IMG/VR virus record: IMGVR_UViG_3300008117_000223
Location: 1-40,358 of that record
Reading direction: 5' to 3' (one strand)
DNA: 40,358 nt
Origin: a virus
Positions 7,508 to 15,654 of this stretch are shown here, one piece after another (within the stretch, counting starts at the first letter, position 1; every line of letters starts with the position of its first letter). A program made the translations under genes and the position numbers. Under the pieces are notes generated by a model. The model was not told the origin of the DNA. It searched no databases and saw only the letters and a list, made by a program, of their open reading frames with translations.

Positions 7508-7735
7508 ATGGCTGAAAAAGAATACAAAGAAGTTACGTTCACTTTGAGTGCTGCACAACATAAAAAATATGATGAGTGGAGAAAAGAAAAGAACGAAAAG
7601 GAAGGGGAAGTATATGTAGGTGCCATTGGTGGTGCCTACTCCTTTTGTTTCACACCAACTGGGTTGGGTGACATAGTAGAAGTAAAATGTGCTGATGGAA
7701 CTAGCTTAGATTTAACCGAATACGAATATTGGTAA
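7508..7735 (+). CDS. Hypothetical phage protein, 75 aa
   Basis: I use the ATG at 7508 rather than the in-frame TTG at 7481 inside the preceding gene. The product starts MAEKEYKEVTF and has a charged helix followed by VGAIGGAYSFCFTPTGLG, a motif seen in small phage proteins often found next to the MSHF family. Function unknown. Confidence 0.65.
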   Translation: MAEKEYKEVTFTLSAAQHKKYDEWRKEKNEKEGEVYVGAIGGAYSFCFTPTGLGDIVEVKCADGTSLDLTEYEYW

Positions 7736-7737
7736 TT

Positions 7738-8280
7738 ATGGATAATGAAGAATTATTTGTTGGTTGTGTTAACGGAGAAACACAAGCACAAGGATTATTA
7801 TATGAAAAATATAATAAACACCTATTTAATATTTGTTTAAAATATATAGGTAACGAATATGACGCTAAAGATTGTTTACAAGATGGTTTCCTTCACATTT
7901 TCAACAAGTTACAAAAAATGGATTCTAATTCAAATATTAAATTAGATGCATGGTTAAGTGTTGTTATGCGTAACTATACATTAGATGTATTAAGAAAGAG
8001 AAAAAAAGATAAAACTGTTGAGTATGTTGAATATTTTACTAGTGAAATCATTGATGATGAGGAATTTGTTGTTTCTATATCACACAATACTTTATTAGAA
8101 TTAATTGAAACATTAACACCTCAATTTAAGAAAGTGTTTAAGATGTATGCTATTGATGAATTATCACACAAAGATATAGCTAAAGAATTAAATATTAGCG
8201 AGAGTACGTCTAAGACAAACTACCATAGAGCAAGAAAAAAGTTAAAAAAAGGCTTATTTAGTTTGGATATTATTAATTAA
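7738..8280 (+). CDS. ECF-like sigma-70 factor
   Basis: 180 residues from the ATG at 7738 (an upstream TTG at 7729 is less likely). Region 2 is visible as LFNICLKYIGNEYDAKDCLQ with LDAWLSVVMRN; region 4 as FKMYAIDELSHKDIAKELN and STSKTNYHRARKKLK. No region 1.1 or 3, so it is of the small ECF type. It would redirect host RNA polymerase to phage promoters; the ATATTTAT element before the endonucleases is one candidate target (inference). Confidence 0.88.
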   Translation: MDNEELFVGCVNGETQAQGLLYEKYNKHLFNICLKYIGNEYDAKDCLQDGFLHIFNKLQKMDSNSNIKLDAWLSVVMRNYTLDVLRKRKKDKTVEYVEYFTSEIIDDEEFVVSISHNTLLELIETLTPQFKKVFKMYAIDELSHKDIAKELNISESTSKTNYHRARKKLKKGLFSLDIIN

Positions 8281-8293
8281 ATTAGTATCTTAG
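8263..8293 (+). promoter_or_regulatory. Host-type promoter TTG-N20-TATCTTAG
   Basis: TTG at 8263-8265 and TATCTTAG at 8286-8293 with a 20-nt spacer; the -33 element lies in the 3' end of the sigma gene. Confidence 0.55.
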
Positions 8294-8322
8294 AAAAAAT
8301 AAAATTGAATAAATAACTAAGT

Positions 8323-9903
8323 ATGAAATTTAAAGAATTAACGGATGAAGTAATTGAACAAGCTAAAAAGATTTACACTGATAAATCTATGAGTTGGGAT
8401 GATAGAATGAATGTTTTGGTAAAATTGTTTGGACGTTCAGAAAGAACCGTTAGAAAATGGTGTTCAGAGAAACTAAATTTTAAAGAAAAGACTGAAGTTG
8501 AACCAGAGCAATATACTCAAGCAAAAAGCAAAGTATTTGATAAAGAAAAGAAGAGATTTATTATTACATGGGCGCAAAATAACACGCCAGTTCATGGTAA
8601 ATTCCTTAAAAATATTGAAAAATATGCTAAACATATCAATGCTGATATACATGTAATTGCTGGTAGATACAAAAATCCAACTAGTATATGGTCTGAACAG
8701 CAAGAAAATGAAGAGTTCTGGGATGATAAAGTGTTAAAGTATTTAGATGCTAACAGACATGATATACATAAGTATGTATCTATATTGTCTGACATTAAAG
8801 TACCGCCAACAGCTGTTAACCCTATGACTGGTATGCAAGCGTTGAGTGGAGTTAATTCATGTGTTTTTGGTAGTCCTAAAGTGCAAATGGAAATGATTCC
8901 AGTGTTAGATGGTAATGTGCCTAAAATGATGTTAACAACTGGTGCTATTACTATGCAAAACTATACTGATTCTAAATCTGGTAAAGTGGGTGAATTTCAC
9001 CATACTTTTGGGTTTGTTATTGTTGAGATTAAAGATGATGAAGTGTTTTTTGTTAGACAAGTAACAGCTGATGATAAAAACGGTAACTTTTCTGATTTAA
9101 TTTACAGAGTAGAAAATGGTATTGTTAAGAATTTAACTGAATTGGAAGCTTTGGTATTGGGTGATTTACACTGTGGCCATCACGATGATGATGTTATTAA
9201 ATCAACATTAACGATGACAAGTCAATTGTTACCTAAACATGTTATATTGCATGACGTATTCGATGGAGATTCAATTAGTCATCATCAAATGAAAGACCCA
9301 TTTGTTCAGTATGGTAAAGAAGTGCAAGGTACTAACGATTTAGGTAAAGAAATCGAAAATATGATGGATGTATTAGCTAAATTCTCTCACTTTGAAAATG
9401 TAGTTATTGTTCGTTCAAACCATGATGATTTTGTTGACCGATGGTTAAAGAATGAGGATTGGAAAAAGCAACCTACATTCAAGAACGCACCATTGTATAT
9501 GGATTTAAGTGCTAGATTATTAAGACAATACGCAACTGGTGATGAAGTTATAGGTGTAATTCCAGAATTAATCAAAGATAGATTCCCTAAGTTTATTACG
9601 TTAGGTAGAAGTGCATCATATAAAGTTAAGAATTGGGAGTTAGGACAACATGGTGATATTGGTTCAAATGGTAGTAGAGGTTCTTTATTACAATTTAGAA
9701 AATTAAACACGAAAATAATTGTTGGACACTACCATTCTCCAGGTCGTAAAGATGGTGCGTTAGCTGTCGGAACTAGTACTAGACTTAGAGTTGGTTACAA
9801 TAATGGACCTAGTACATGGTTACAATCACATGTGATTATCCATAAAGATGGTAGAGCACAACATATTAATTTTATTAACGGTGAATATACAACATTTTAC
9901 TAA
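8323..9903 (+). CDS. Large calcineurin-like metallophosphoesterase
   Basis: 526 residues. The N-terminal 45 residues contain a helix-turn-helix-like unit (RSERTVRKWCSEK). A middle domain has FIITWAQNNTPVHGKF and VIAGRYKNPTS. The C-terminal phosphoesterase has the full metal site: GDLHCGH (about 282-288), a DVFDGD segment, RSNHDD, GQHGD and VGHYH. The layout resembles phage A1-type proteins linked to host DNA degradation in T5, but that assignment is from memory and tentative. It could be a DNase or an RNA/nucleotide phosphodiesterase. Coupled to the next gene by TAATG. Confidence 0.8.
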   Translation: MKFKELTDEVIEQAKKIYTDKSMSWDDRMNVLVKLFGRSERTVRKWCSEKLNFKEKTEVEPEQYTQAKSKVFDKEKKRFIITWAQNNTPVHGKFLKNIEKYAKHINADIHVIAGRYKNPTSIWSEQQENEEFWDDKVLKYLDANRHDIHKYVSILSDIKVPPTAVNPMTGMQALSGVNSCVFGSPKVQMEMIPVLDGNVPKMMLTTGAITMQNYTDSKSGKVGEFHHTFGFVIVEIKDDEVFFVRQVTADDKNGNFSDLIYRVENGIVKNLTELEALVLGDLHCGHHDDDVIKSTLTMTSQLLPKHVILHDVFDGDSISHHQMKDPFVQYGKEVQGTNDLGKEIENMMDVLAKFSHFENVVIVRSNHDDFVDRWLKNEDWKKQPTFKNAPLYMDLSARLLRQYATGDEVIGVIPELIKDRFPKFITLGRSASYKVKNWELGQHGDIGSNGSRGSLLQFRKLNTKIIVGHYHSPGRKDGALAVGTSTRLRVGYNNGPSTWLQSHVIIHKDGRAQHINFINGEYTTFY

Positions 9904-10298
9904 TGAGAAAGAATTTTAAACCTTTTAATCGTTTAACTAAAGAAAGGACAAAACATATTAATAAATTGTTTAAAGCTAAAATTGAATTGTATGAGTGGCA
10001 ACACCCAATCAGATGGTGTCATAAATATGATATCACCAAAGAAGAGTGTAAGTTATGGTTGGCTGCTAAAATAGCCGACCATGCTAAAACACCAAAAAAT
10101 ACATTAGACTATGTTCAATATTGTTTAGGTGAATTTGGAAATAATTTTAAAATGAATGAAGAACAAGTTAACAAAACTAATGAATTTATTGAAAAAGGTG
10201 ATAACGCTCAACAAGTGGCTTTTAACATCTTAAATCTAATTAATTTTAGTAAAATTGAATTAATTAGTATAGATGAGGATTATTTTATAACAATTTAA
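9903..10298 (+). CDS. Hypothetical protein, 131 aa
   Basis: Begins one base inside the preceding stop. Basic N-terminus (MRKNFKPFNRLTKERTKH), helical middle with EWQHPIRWCHKYD and CKLWLAAKIADHA. No recognised domain. Operon position suggests a role with the phosphoesterase. Confidence 0.6.
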   Translation: MRKNFKPFNRLTKERTKHINKLFKAKIELYEWQHPIRWCHKYDITKEECKLWLAAKIADHAKTPKNTLDYVQYCLGEFGNNFKMNEEQVNKTNEFIEKGDNAQQVAFNILNLINFSKIELISIDEDYFITI

Positions 10299-10299
10299 T

Positions 10300-10330
10300 T
10301 TGTTTTTAGAATAAATTATTTATATATTTG
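10300..10330 (+). promoter_or_regulatory. Host-type promoter TTG-N20-TATATTTG
   Basis: TTG at 10300-10302 and TATATTTG at 10323-10330, 20-nt spacer. The downstream gene uses a TTG start at 10348. Confidence 0.7.
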
Positions 10331-10347
10331 TATTAAATTTAAAGGTT

Positions 10348-11145
10348 TTGTTAGTAAAAGTAAAATTAAAAGACATAGTTTGCCGAAAAAAAAGCGCTGA
10401 TATTCATTGGAGTACAAAACAAAAAGCTATGATTAAACAAATAGCTGAGGATTACAATGAAGATATTAGTCTTATATGGGTATCAAAAGATAATGCAATT
10501 ATTGATGGACATCATAGATATACTATATTATTTAATGAGTTTGGTGGTGAGCATGAAATAACAGTTAGAAAGTTTAATGTTAGTATAAAAAATTATTATA
10601 GAATAGGTTTATTATTATTACCAATATCAATAACAATATTATGGCCTATTTATGTTATAGTAGAAAAAATAAAATTAAAAAAAATGGATAAAGTAGTAAC
10701 AGCTGCTGGTGTTTTCTTTATAAACAGAGAAAACCAAGTGTTGATTTGTCACCCAACTAATCATGATAAAAATTCATGGAGTATCCCAAAGGGTAAAGTG
10801 GAGAAAGCAGAATATTCTTTGGATGCTGCGGTAAGAGAAACTTATGAGGAAACAAACATAGACTTATCTAATTACATTGATGAGTTTATTAAATTAGAAA
10901 CTCAATTTTATAAACATAAAAAGAAAAAATTACATCCATATGTAATTTTTGAAAAAACGTGTATAGGGTTGTATTCAACAAAATTTGACCTAAAGTGTAA
11001 TTCAAATGTTCCAGAAGATAGAGGTGGATTTCCAGAGATGGATGATTATAAATGGGTTAGCATTGATGAAGCGAGAAATTTATTACACCCAACACAAGTT
11101 GCGTGTTTAGATAAGATTGTTGAACTTAATGAAAAAATAAAATGA
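10348..11145 (+). CDS. ParB-like domain / membrane segment / Nudix hydrolase fusion
   Basis: One 265-codon frame holds three parts. Residues 1-78 look like a ParB/Srx-type domain (VKLKDIV, IIDGHHRYTILFNE). Residues 84-106 are a membrane span. Residues 113-265 are a Nudix hydrolase whose box reads GKVEKAEYSLDAAVRETYEE, with the final Gly replaced by Asn. The first start is TTG at 10348; no ATG fits the ParB part. An ATG at 10684 (residue 113), preceded by the A-rich leader typical of starts here, could give a free Nudix protein. So this is either a real fusion or two fused genes with an internal start. Substrate unknown. Confidence 0.75.
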   Translation: MLVKVKLKDIVCRKKSADIHWSTKQKAMIKQIAEDYNEDISLIWVSKDNAIIDGHHRYTILFNEFGGEHEITVRKFNVSIKNYYRIGLLLLPISITILWPIYVIVEKIKLKKMDKVVTAAGVFFINRENQVLICHPTNHDKNSWSIPKGKVEKAEYSLDAAVRETYEETNIDLSNYIDEFIKLETQFYKHKKKKLHPYVIFEKTCIGLYSTKFDLKCNSNVPEDRGGFPEMDDYKWVSIDEARNLLHPTQVACLDKIVELNEKIK

Positions 11146-11357
11146 CAATAGATTTACATGGAATTAAACATCAAGATGTTTGTAGAAAACTAGATGAAAT
11201 AGTTTGGGAATGTATGCAAAAGAATAAAACACAGATTGTTATCATAACTGGTAAATCTGATAGAATGAAAGAGATAGTAAAAGAATGTCTTAAAGACTAT
11301 AAGTTAATGTGTTTTGAGTTATTCGATGGTGGTAGTTTGGTAGTAAATTTATTTTAA
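11142..11357 (+). CDS. Smr-domain protein, 71 aa
   Basis: A stand-alone small MutS-related domain: LDLHG-type start (TIDLHGIKHQD), an IIITGKS strand-loop and GGSLVVNLF at the end. Smr domains bind or nick branched DNA or cut stalled mRNA on ribosomes. In a window with SmpB and RNase R the mRNA role is tempting but unproven. Overlaps the Nudix fusion by 4 nt. Confidence 0.75.
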   Translation: MTIDLHGIKHQDVCRKLDEIVWECMQKNKTQIVIITGKSDRMKEIVKECLKDYKLMCFELFDGGSLVVNLF

Positions 11358-11364
11358 TAAAAAG

Positions 11365-11395
11365 TTGCATAATTAAAAGTTAATTAGTACATTTG
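11365..11395 (+). promoter_or_regulatory. Host-type promoter TTG-N20-TACATTTG
   Basis: TTG at 11365-11367 and TACATTTG at 11388-11395, spacer 20 nt, upstream of the broken AAA+ gene. Confidence 0.75.
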
Positions 11396-11418
11396 TAGTA
11401 TAATTTAAAAGTAAATAA

Positions 11419-12443
11419 ATGAGTGATTTAAAAAAAGTATGGAATGATGAAGGCAACAGATTGTATTTATCTTTTCCATCTCAAGTAAATTAATCGCAAG
11501 TGAGATTAACCAACCTATCATCCTTATTGATAGAAAATTAGATGGTGTGCATACTTTCTTGAATACTATCACTCAAGATATTACTATCTTTATTGATGAG
11601 TATGAAAAAGTATATGGTGATTCAGCACAAATGCTTACAATCATGGATGGCGCGTTGAATTCAACTTTCAGACGTATGTTCTTGATGACAACAAACGACT
11701 TATATGTTGATAGAAACTTAATTGAGCGACCATCACGTGTAAGATATTTAAAGATGTTTGGTAATCTTAAACCAGAAGTTGTTGAAGAAGTTATTGATGA
11801 TATCTTAGAGTATCCAGAAATGAAAAAAGAATGTATTTCTTTCATTTCTAGCCTTGAAACTATCACTATTGACATCGTTAAGGCTGTGATTAATGAAGTT
11901 AACATTCACGAAGAAGCTCCATCTGCATTTGAAGACGTGTTTAACGTTAAGAAAATCAAAGGTAACTATAACGTTAAATTGGTTGAAGATGGTAAATTAT
12001 CTGAATTGGCTAAAAACGTTAGAATTTACCCAAGACCAACATACAACGATGGTACAATTGGTTATAGATTTGAAATTGATGGACAAACTATTGGACATGT
12101 TTCTAGAATCGTTAACTGGACAACTATTGAAGTTTCACCTTATGTTGATGACAAAGGTAAAAAAGTTGGGTTTGATGAACCAATCATCATTAAAATCGAA
12201 GATGCTGATGCGGTTAACTACTCATACACATATGGTTCATATGATGAGTATGGTATGCCAACTAACGACTTTGCAACTAACAATTCAAAAGAAATCTCTG
12301 ATAAAGCTAAAAGTATAATTAAAGCTTTAGAAGAAGAAGAAGCTGATGAAGACATAGTTAGTTTAAAAGCAGCTGTAGATGTATTAAAATCATCAACACC
12401 ATTAGAGAGTTGGGATGAAGAACCTAGCGTATCAGAAGGATAA
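11419..12443 (+). pseudogene. AAA+ ATPase gene with lost Walker A (deletion and frameshift)
   Basis: The promoter-proximal ATG at 11419 opens MSDLKKVWNDEGNRLY and stops at 11491-11493. From about 11475 another frame continues SKLIASEINQPIILID and then a good AAA+ C-half: Walker B ITIFIDEYEK, sensor-1 MFLMTTND, and ERPSRVRY with the Arg finger. No GxxGxGKT is present in any frame between them, so sequence was lost as well as frame. A GTG at 11547 could start a 298-residue Walker-A-less protein with a long C-terminal domain. The AAA+ gene at 24485 shows what an intact relative looks like. A sequencing/assembly gap is possible. Confidence 0.7.
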
Positions 12444-12444
12444 A

Positions 12445-12475
12445 ATATATGGGGGTGTAAAAACCCCTTATATTA
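12445..12475 (+). terminator. Probable terminator hairpin
   Basis: ATATGGGGGT pairs with AACCCCTTATAT around a short A-rich loop, just after the AAA+ stop. The T-run after it is weak (TATTATTT), so termination may be partial. Confidence 0.5.
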
Positions 12476-12492
12476 TTTAAAAATTATACAGA

Positions 12493-12954
12493 TTGGAAAC
12501 AATAGAAATTAAACCACCATATACATTACCAAAAAAAATATTTTTAGCTGGTAGTATTGAAATGGGTAAAGCCGAAAATTGGCAAGAGAAAATAGTTAAC
12601 ACTTTTAATAAAAGTTATTTATTTTTCAACCCTAGACGTGATGATTGGGATAGTTCATGGGAACAAAAAATTGAAAACGTTCAGTTTAATGAACAAGTTA
12701 CATGGGAATTAAATGCGTTAGATAGTAGTGATATTATCGTCATGTATTTTGACCCAAATACAAAGAGTCCAATATCTTTGTTAGAGTTAGGGTTATATGC
12801 TGCTAGTGGTAAACTGATAGTATGTTGTCCAGAAGGTTTTTGGAGAAAAGGTAACGTTGATATTGTATGTCAAAGATATAAAGTACCAACAGTTGAAACA
12901 ATTCAAGATTTAATATCAAATTGGGATTATTTAATTAATAAGTTAAATGGCTAA
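12493..12954 (+). CDS. Nucleoside 2-deoxyribosyltransferase-like protein
   Basis: 153 residues. IFLAGSIEMGKAENWQ, FFNPRRDDWD, NEQVTWELNALDSSDIIV and a SPISLLELGLYA segment with the catalytic-type Glu follow the nucleoside deoxyribosyltransferase fold. It may exchange or salvage bases on deoxynucleosides, or hydrolyse them. The start is TTG at 12493, as no ATG fits the N-terminal strand. Overlaps the IF-3 gene by 8 nt, so they are expressed together. Confidence 0.75.
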   Translation: METIEIKPPYTLPKKIFLAGSIEMGKAENWQEKIVNTFNKSYLFFNPRRDDWDSSWEQKIENVQFNEQVTWELNALDSSDIIVMYFDPNTKSPISLLELGLYAASGKLIVCCPEGFWRKGNVDIVCQRYKVPTVETIQDLISNWDYLINKLNG

Positions 12955-13444
12955 AAATAAAAGAGCACATAGAATAAATGATGAAATCATTGCAAGAGAA
13001 GTAAGGGTTGATGGTGTTGTAATGTCAATTAGACAAGCGTTACTAGAAGCTGAAAAGGCTGAAGTTGATTTGGTTTTGATTAACGACAAAGTAGAACCAG
13101 TTATCTGTAAACTTGTTGATTACCAAAAATTCATTTACGAACAAAAACGTAAAGAAAAGAACAAACCTAAGTCTTTAGAAGTTAAAGAAATTAAGTTAGG
13201 TCCAAACACTGCTGAAAATGATTTGGACTATCGTTCTAAACACATTATTGAGTTTTTGGAAAAGGGTCACAAGGTAAAGTTAACAATGCAATTTAGAGGT
13301 CGTGAAATGGCGTTTGTTTCAAAAGGTGAGTTACTTATGTTAAAGTTAATCGATTCAATATCAGAACATGGTTTGCCAGAAACTATGCCAAAGATGGAAG
13401 GTAAAAAAATGCAATGCCTTTTGAAACCAAAAGTTAAGAAATAG
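12947..13444 (+). CDS. infC: Translation initiation factor IF-3
   Basis: 165 residues, slightly shorter than cellular IF-3 (about 180). N-domain: HRINDEIIAREVRV with SIRQALLEAEKA; linker rich in Lys (YEQKRKEKNKPKSLEVKEIK); C-domain: GHKVKLTMQFRGREMAF and PKMEGKKMQCLLKPK. It should bind the 30S subunit, block 50S joining and check initiator tRNA and start codon. Phage copies are rare and known mainly from very large phages. It may bias start selection towards the leaderless or non-ATG starts seen here (inference). Confidence 0.95.
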   Translation: MAKNKRAHRINDEIIAREVRVDGVVMSIRQALLEAEKAEVDLVLINDKVEPVICKLVDYQKFIYEQKRKEKNKPKSLEVKEIKLGPNTAENDLDYRSKHIIEFLEKGHKVKLTMQFRGREMAFVSKGELLMLKLIDSISEHGLPETMPKMEGKKMQCLLKPKVKK

Positions 13445-13480
13445 GGTTGACAAAACCAAATAAAATACATATTGTTGTAT

Positions 13481-14143
13481 ATGCAAAGTTATATACAACA
13501 ATATTTGTCAGACTACTACTATGTCAAAACCAGCGAAGTTGGTAATGATGGGATTTATTTTATTAATGATGATAGACGTATTCCGACACCATTCAATGGT
13601 AGCAAACTCATAAAAGAGATTGTTACCATTTTTGGTTTAAAAGAAGATGAAGTAAAATCATATATAGAAAGTTGGGCTGTTTCAATAAAACCAGATATAG
13701 ATTTGGAGTTTTATTGGAAAACAATGGATGACTTATTTGGTTTTCCAATAACACATCGAATAGCAGCACAAACTATTGGAATGGATTTAGTTGCTGTTCA
13801 ACCAATAAGTGGCCCACGTGTTGAGTTATTATACATGGATTTTCAATATGGTGTTGACACAGCGACTGGTGATTCAGAAACAGTAACAGCAACAACTGTG
13901 GTTGGTAGACAAGGACCAACAAATAGAAATGGTAGAGTTTATGATGAAGAAATTTATACACAATCATGGGGTGATATTGTACAATTATATGAGAACCAAG
14001 AAAATCACATAGTTGGTGAATTGGACCACCCAACACCAAGTGTTGATATCACAATGACTGATAGCGATGATTCAGCTGTTAGTAGAGCAATACAAAAATG
14101 GTCATCACTGATTGGAATTTCTAGTAGAAAACTTGGAGAATAG
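13481..14143 (+). CDS. Chimeric protein with major-capsid-like and prohead-protease-like segments
   Basis: 220 residues from the ATG at 13481. Residues about 1-85 are unfamiliar. Residues about 88-125 (HRIAAQTIGMDLVAVQP, ELLYMDFQYG) resemble the N-terminal part of T4 gp23-type capsid proteins. Residues about 150-195 (NRNGRVYDEEIY, HIVGELDHP) resemble the part of T4 gp21-type prohead proteases that carries the catalytic His. Neither is complete: the protease Ser region and the capsid core are absent. So it is either a deletion-born mosaic or a new protein built from head-gene pieces. Similarity was judged by eye. Confidence 0.55.
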   Translation: MQSYIQQYLSDYYYVKTSEVGNDGIYFINDDRRIPTPFNGSKLIKEIVTIFGLKEDEVKSYIESWAVSIKPDIDLEFYWKTMDDLFGFPITHRIAAQTIGMDLVAVQPISGPRVELLYMDFQYGVDTATGDSETVTATTVVGRQGPTNRNGRVYDEEIYTQSWGDIVQLYENQENHIVGELDHPTPSVDITMTDSDDSAVSRAIQKWSSLIGISSRKLGE

Positions 14144-14163
14144 AAAAGTTTTATGTACCTTTG
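14133..14163 (+). promoter_or_regulatory. Host-type promoter TTG-N20-TACCTTTG
   Basis: TTG at 14133-14135 and TACCTTTG at 14156-14163, spacer 20 nt; drives the pair at 14179 and 14502. Confidence 0.7.
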
Positions 14164-14178
14164 TAGATATTTACTAAT

Positions 14179-14520
14179 ATGATGTCTATGTTTAAAAGTA
14201 GAAAAGATAAATTAAAAAGTGTTTTAGAATATAAGTTTAACGGTAAGTTAACTGATAATGATATCAATGATATATTAATCGTTTTTGACACATACCAAAA
14301 AGATAATTTGGACACAATTGAAAAGTTAAAAAGAGAAAAGATTTACGAAACTAAAAGGATAAGTGGCGCGTTAAAACAAACAATAAACGCTCATGGTCCA
14401 ATAACTAAACAATTCATAGGTTCAGCAACCAAAAGAATTTATGGTAGTTTATTAAATAATGAAAAGAAAGAAAATTTAATTATACGTTTATTAAAAAGAT
14501 TATGGAAAAAACAAAATTAG
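14179..14520 (+). CDS. Hypothetical protein, 113 aa
   Basis: Highly basic and helical. The centre KQTINAHGPITKQFIGSA stands out as a probable conserved motif, preceded by a coiled region (LDTIEKLKREKIYETKR). No membrane segment. Overlaps the next gene by 19 nt. Function unknown; nucleic-acid binding is plausible from charge alone. Confidence 0.65.
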   Translation: MMSMFKSRKDKLKSVLEYKFNGKLTDNDINDILIVFDTYQKDNLDTIEKLKREKIYETKRISGALKQTINAHGPITKQFIGSATKRIYGSLLNNEKKENLIIRLLKRLWKKQN

Positions 14521-15020
14521 CAATATTTGACTTTGATGGTACATTAATTAACACACCTTTGCCAGATGAAGGTAAGGATTTGTATCAAGAAAAGACTGGT
14601 AAAAAATGGCCACATAAAGGTTGGTGGTCAAAACCAGAATCTTTGGATTTGGACGTGTTTGAAATGCCAACTGTTGATGAAGTCATAGTTGATTATATTT
14701 TAGAAGCAGCGTCAAAAGATACTATTATTGTTATGTTAACTGGTCGTATGCAAAACTTATCTGATGAAGTTAAGAAAATATTGGATGCACACGGTCTTGT
14801 TTTCCATGAATATCATTTCAATAAGGGTGGAAGCACTGAATATGCTAAGATGAAGACTATGGATGAGTTGCTTAAAAAATATCCAGAAGTTAAACAAATT
14901 AAAATGTGGGATGATAGAGATGAACATATTCCAGTATTTAAAGAGTGGGGTGATGAAAAAGTATCATCTGGCAGATTGGATAAATTTAAAATTAAACATG
15001 TTGTCCAAAATAGACACTGA
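14502..15020 (+). CDS. HAD phosphatase of the Swiss-Army-Knife RNA-repair type
   Basis: 172 residues. HAD motif I is FDFDGTL (D10, D12). WPHKGWWSKPESL shortly after, and VMLTGR as motif II, match the HAD_SAK group, which is associated with RNA-repair gene sets. A KMWDDRDEHI segment forms the acidic motif IV. It could remove 3'-phosphates from cleaved RNA, such as tRNA cut by host defences. Ends at a strong terminator. Confidence 0.78.
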   Translation: MEKTKLAIFDFDGTLINTPLPDEGKDLYQEKTGKKWPHKGWWSKPESLDLDVFEMPTVDEVIVDYILEAASKDTIIVMLTGRMQNLSDEVKKILDAHGLVFHEYHFNKGGSTEYAKMKTMDELLKKYPEVKQIKMWDDRDEHIPVFKEWGDEKVSSGRLDKFKIKHVVQNRH

Positions 15021-15025
15021 AAATG

Positions 15026-15052
15026 AACCCACTATACATTAGTGGGTTTTTT
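15026..15052 (+). terminator. Rho-independent terminator
   Basis: AACCCACT (15026-15033), 7-nt loop, AGTGGGTT (15041-15048), then a T run. Perfect 8-bp stem six bases after the HAD stop codon. Confidence 0.9.
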
Positions 15053-15054
15053 AT

Positions 15055-15085
15055 TTGGTTTTTAATTAAATTATACATACATTTG
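15055..15085 (+). promoter_or_regulatory. Host-type promoter TTG-N20-TACATTTG
   Basis: TTG at 15055-15057 and TACATTTG at 15078-15085, directly after the terminator. Starts the unit with the metalloprotease-like gene and RNase R. Confidence 0.8.
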
Positions 15086-15105
15086 TAATAATTAATAATA
15101 AGAGT

Positions 15106-15654
15106 ATGATAAAAGAAGAGTTTAAAAATAAGTTAATTGAAATATTTTCTAACGACATAGACAAAAATCATAATGTTTATGGGTTAATTTCATTTATGGA
15201 AAAGTCAGATATTAACTATCATATGGCTGATTTGACTGGACCATTAGGGCTAGCAAGTTTTGATGGTGTATACATTGACGTTAATCAAATCATAAGACAT
15301 ATATCACATGATTATGGTACAATACTTTATTTTGTCATATTGCACGAAACTGCACATATGAAAAGAATGATGAAAATTGGTAAAACTGAAATTTTAAATA
15401 ATTTATCGCTGCCCGATTTTGACTTGTTTTTTGAACATGTGGTGAACGAAGAACTGATTGCTGATAAGTATGGTTCTTTAATGTATTATCTTTTAAATAA
15501 GAAGCTTTATCCATCGTTTTACACACAACAATTAAATTATTCTGATAACAAAGAAAGATATAAGACAAGAGCAAGAGGGTTTTTCGGACAAATACAAAAT
15601 GATGAGACAAAATATAAACAGTTTGTCAATAAATTTATAAAAAAAATATATTAA
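15106..15654 (+). CDS. Zinc metallopeptidase-like protein
   Basis: 182 residues with HETAH at 80-84 (HExxH zinc site) and NEELIADKYG at about 121-130, which can supply the third ligand as in gluzincins. No signal peptide, so a cytoplasmic role such as processing of host or phage proteins is likely. It ends directly at the RNase R start (TAAATG), so the two are co-expressed. The peptidase activity is inferred from the motif only. Confidence 0.7.
   Translation: MIKEEFKNKLIEIFSNDIDKNHNVYGLISFMEKSDINYHMADLTGPLGLASFDGVYIDVNQIIRHISHDYGTILYFVILHETAHMKRMMKIGKTEILNNLSLPDFDLFFEHVVNEELIADKYGSLMYYLLNKKLYPSFYTQQLNYSDNKERYKTRARGFFGQIQNDETKYKQFVNKFIKKIY

Noticed and set aside
8323-9903. Clear assignment as the T5 A1 nuclease
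   Set aside because: The phosphoesterase core fits, but the link to A1 rests on memory of overall layout and would need a profile search.
11893-12318. A + strand frame inside the AAA+ gene
   Set aside because: It is a shifted shadow of the Walker B half and has low-complexity Leu/Thr/Met content.
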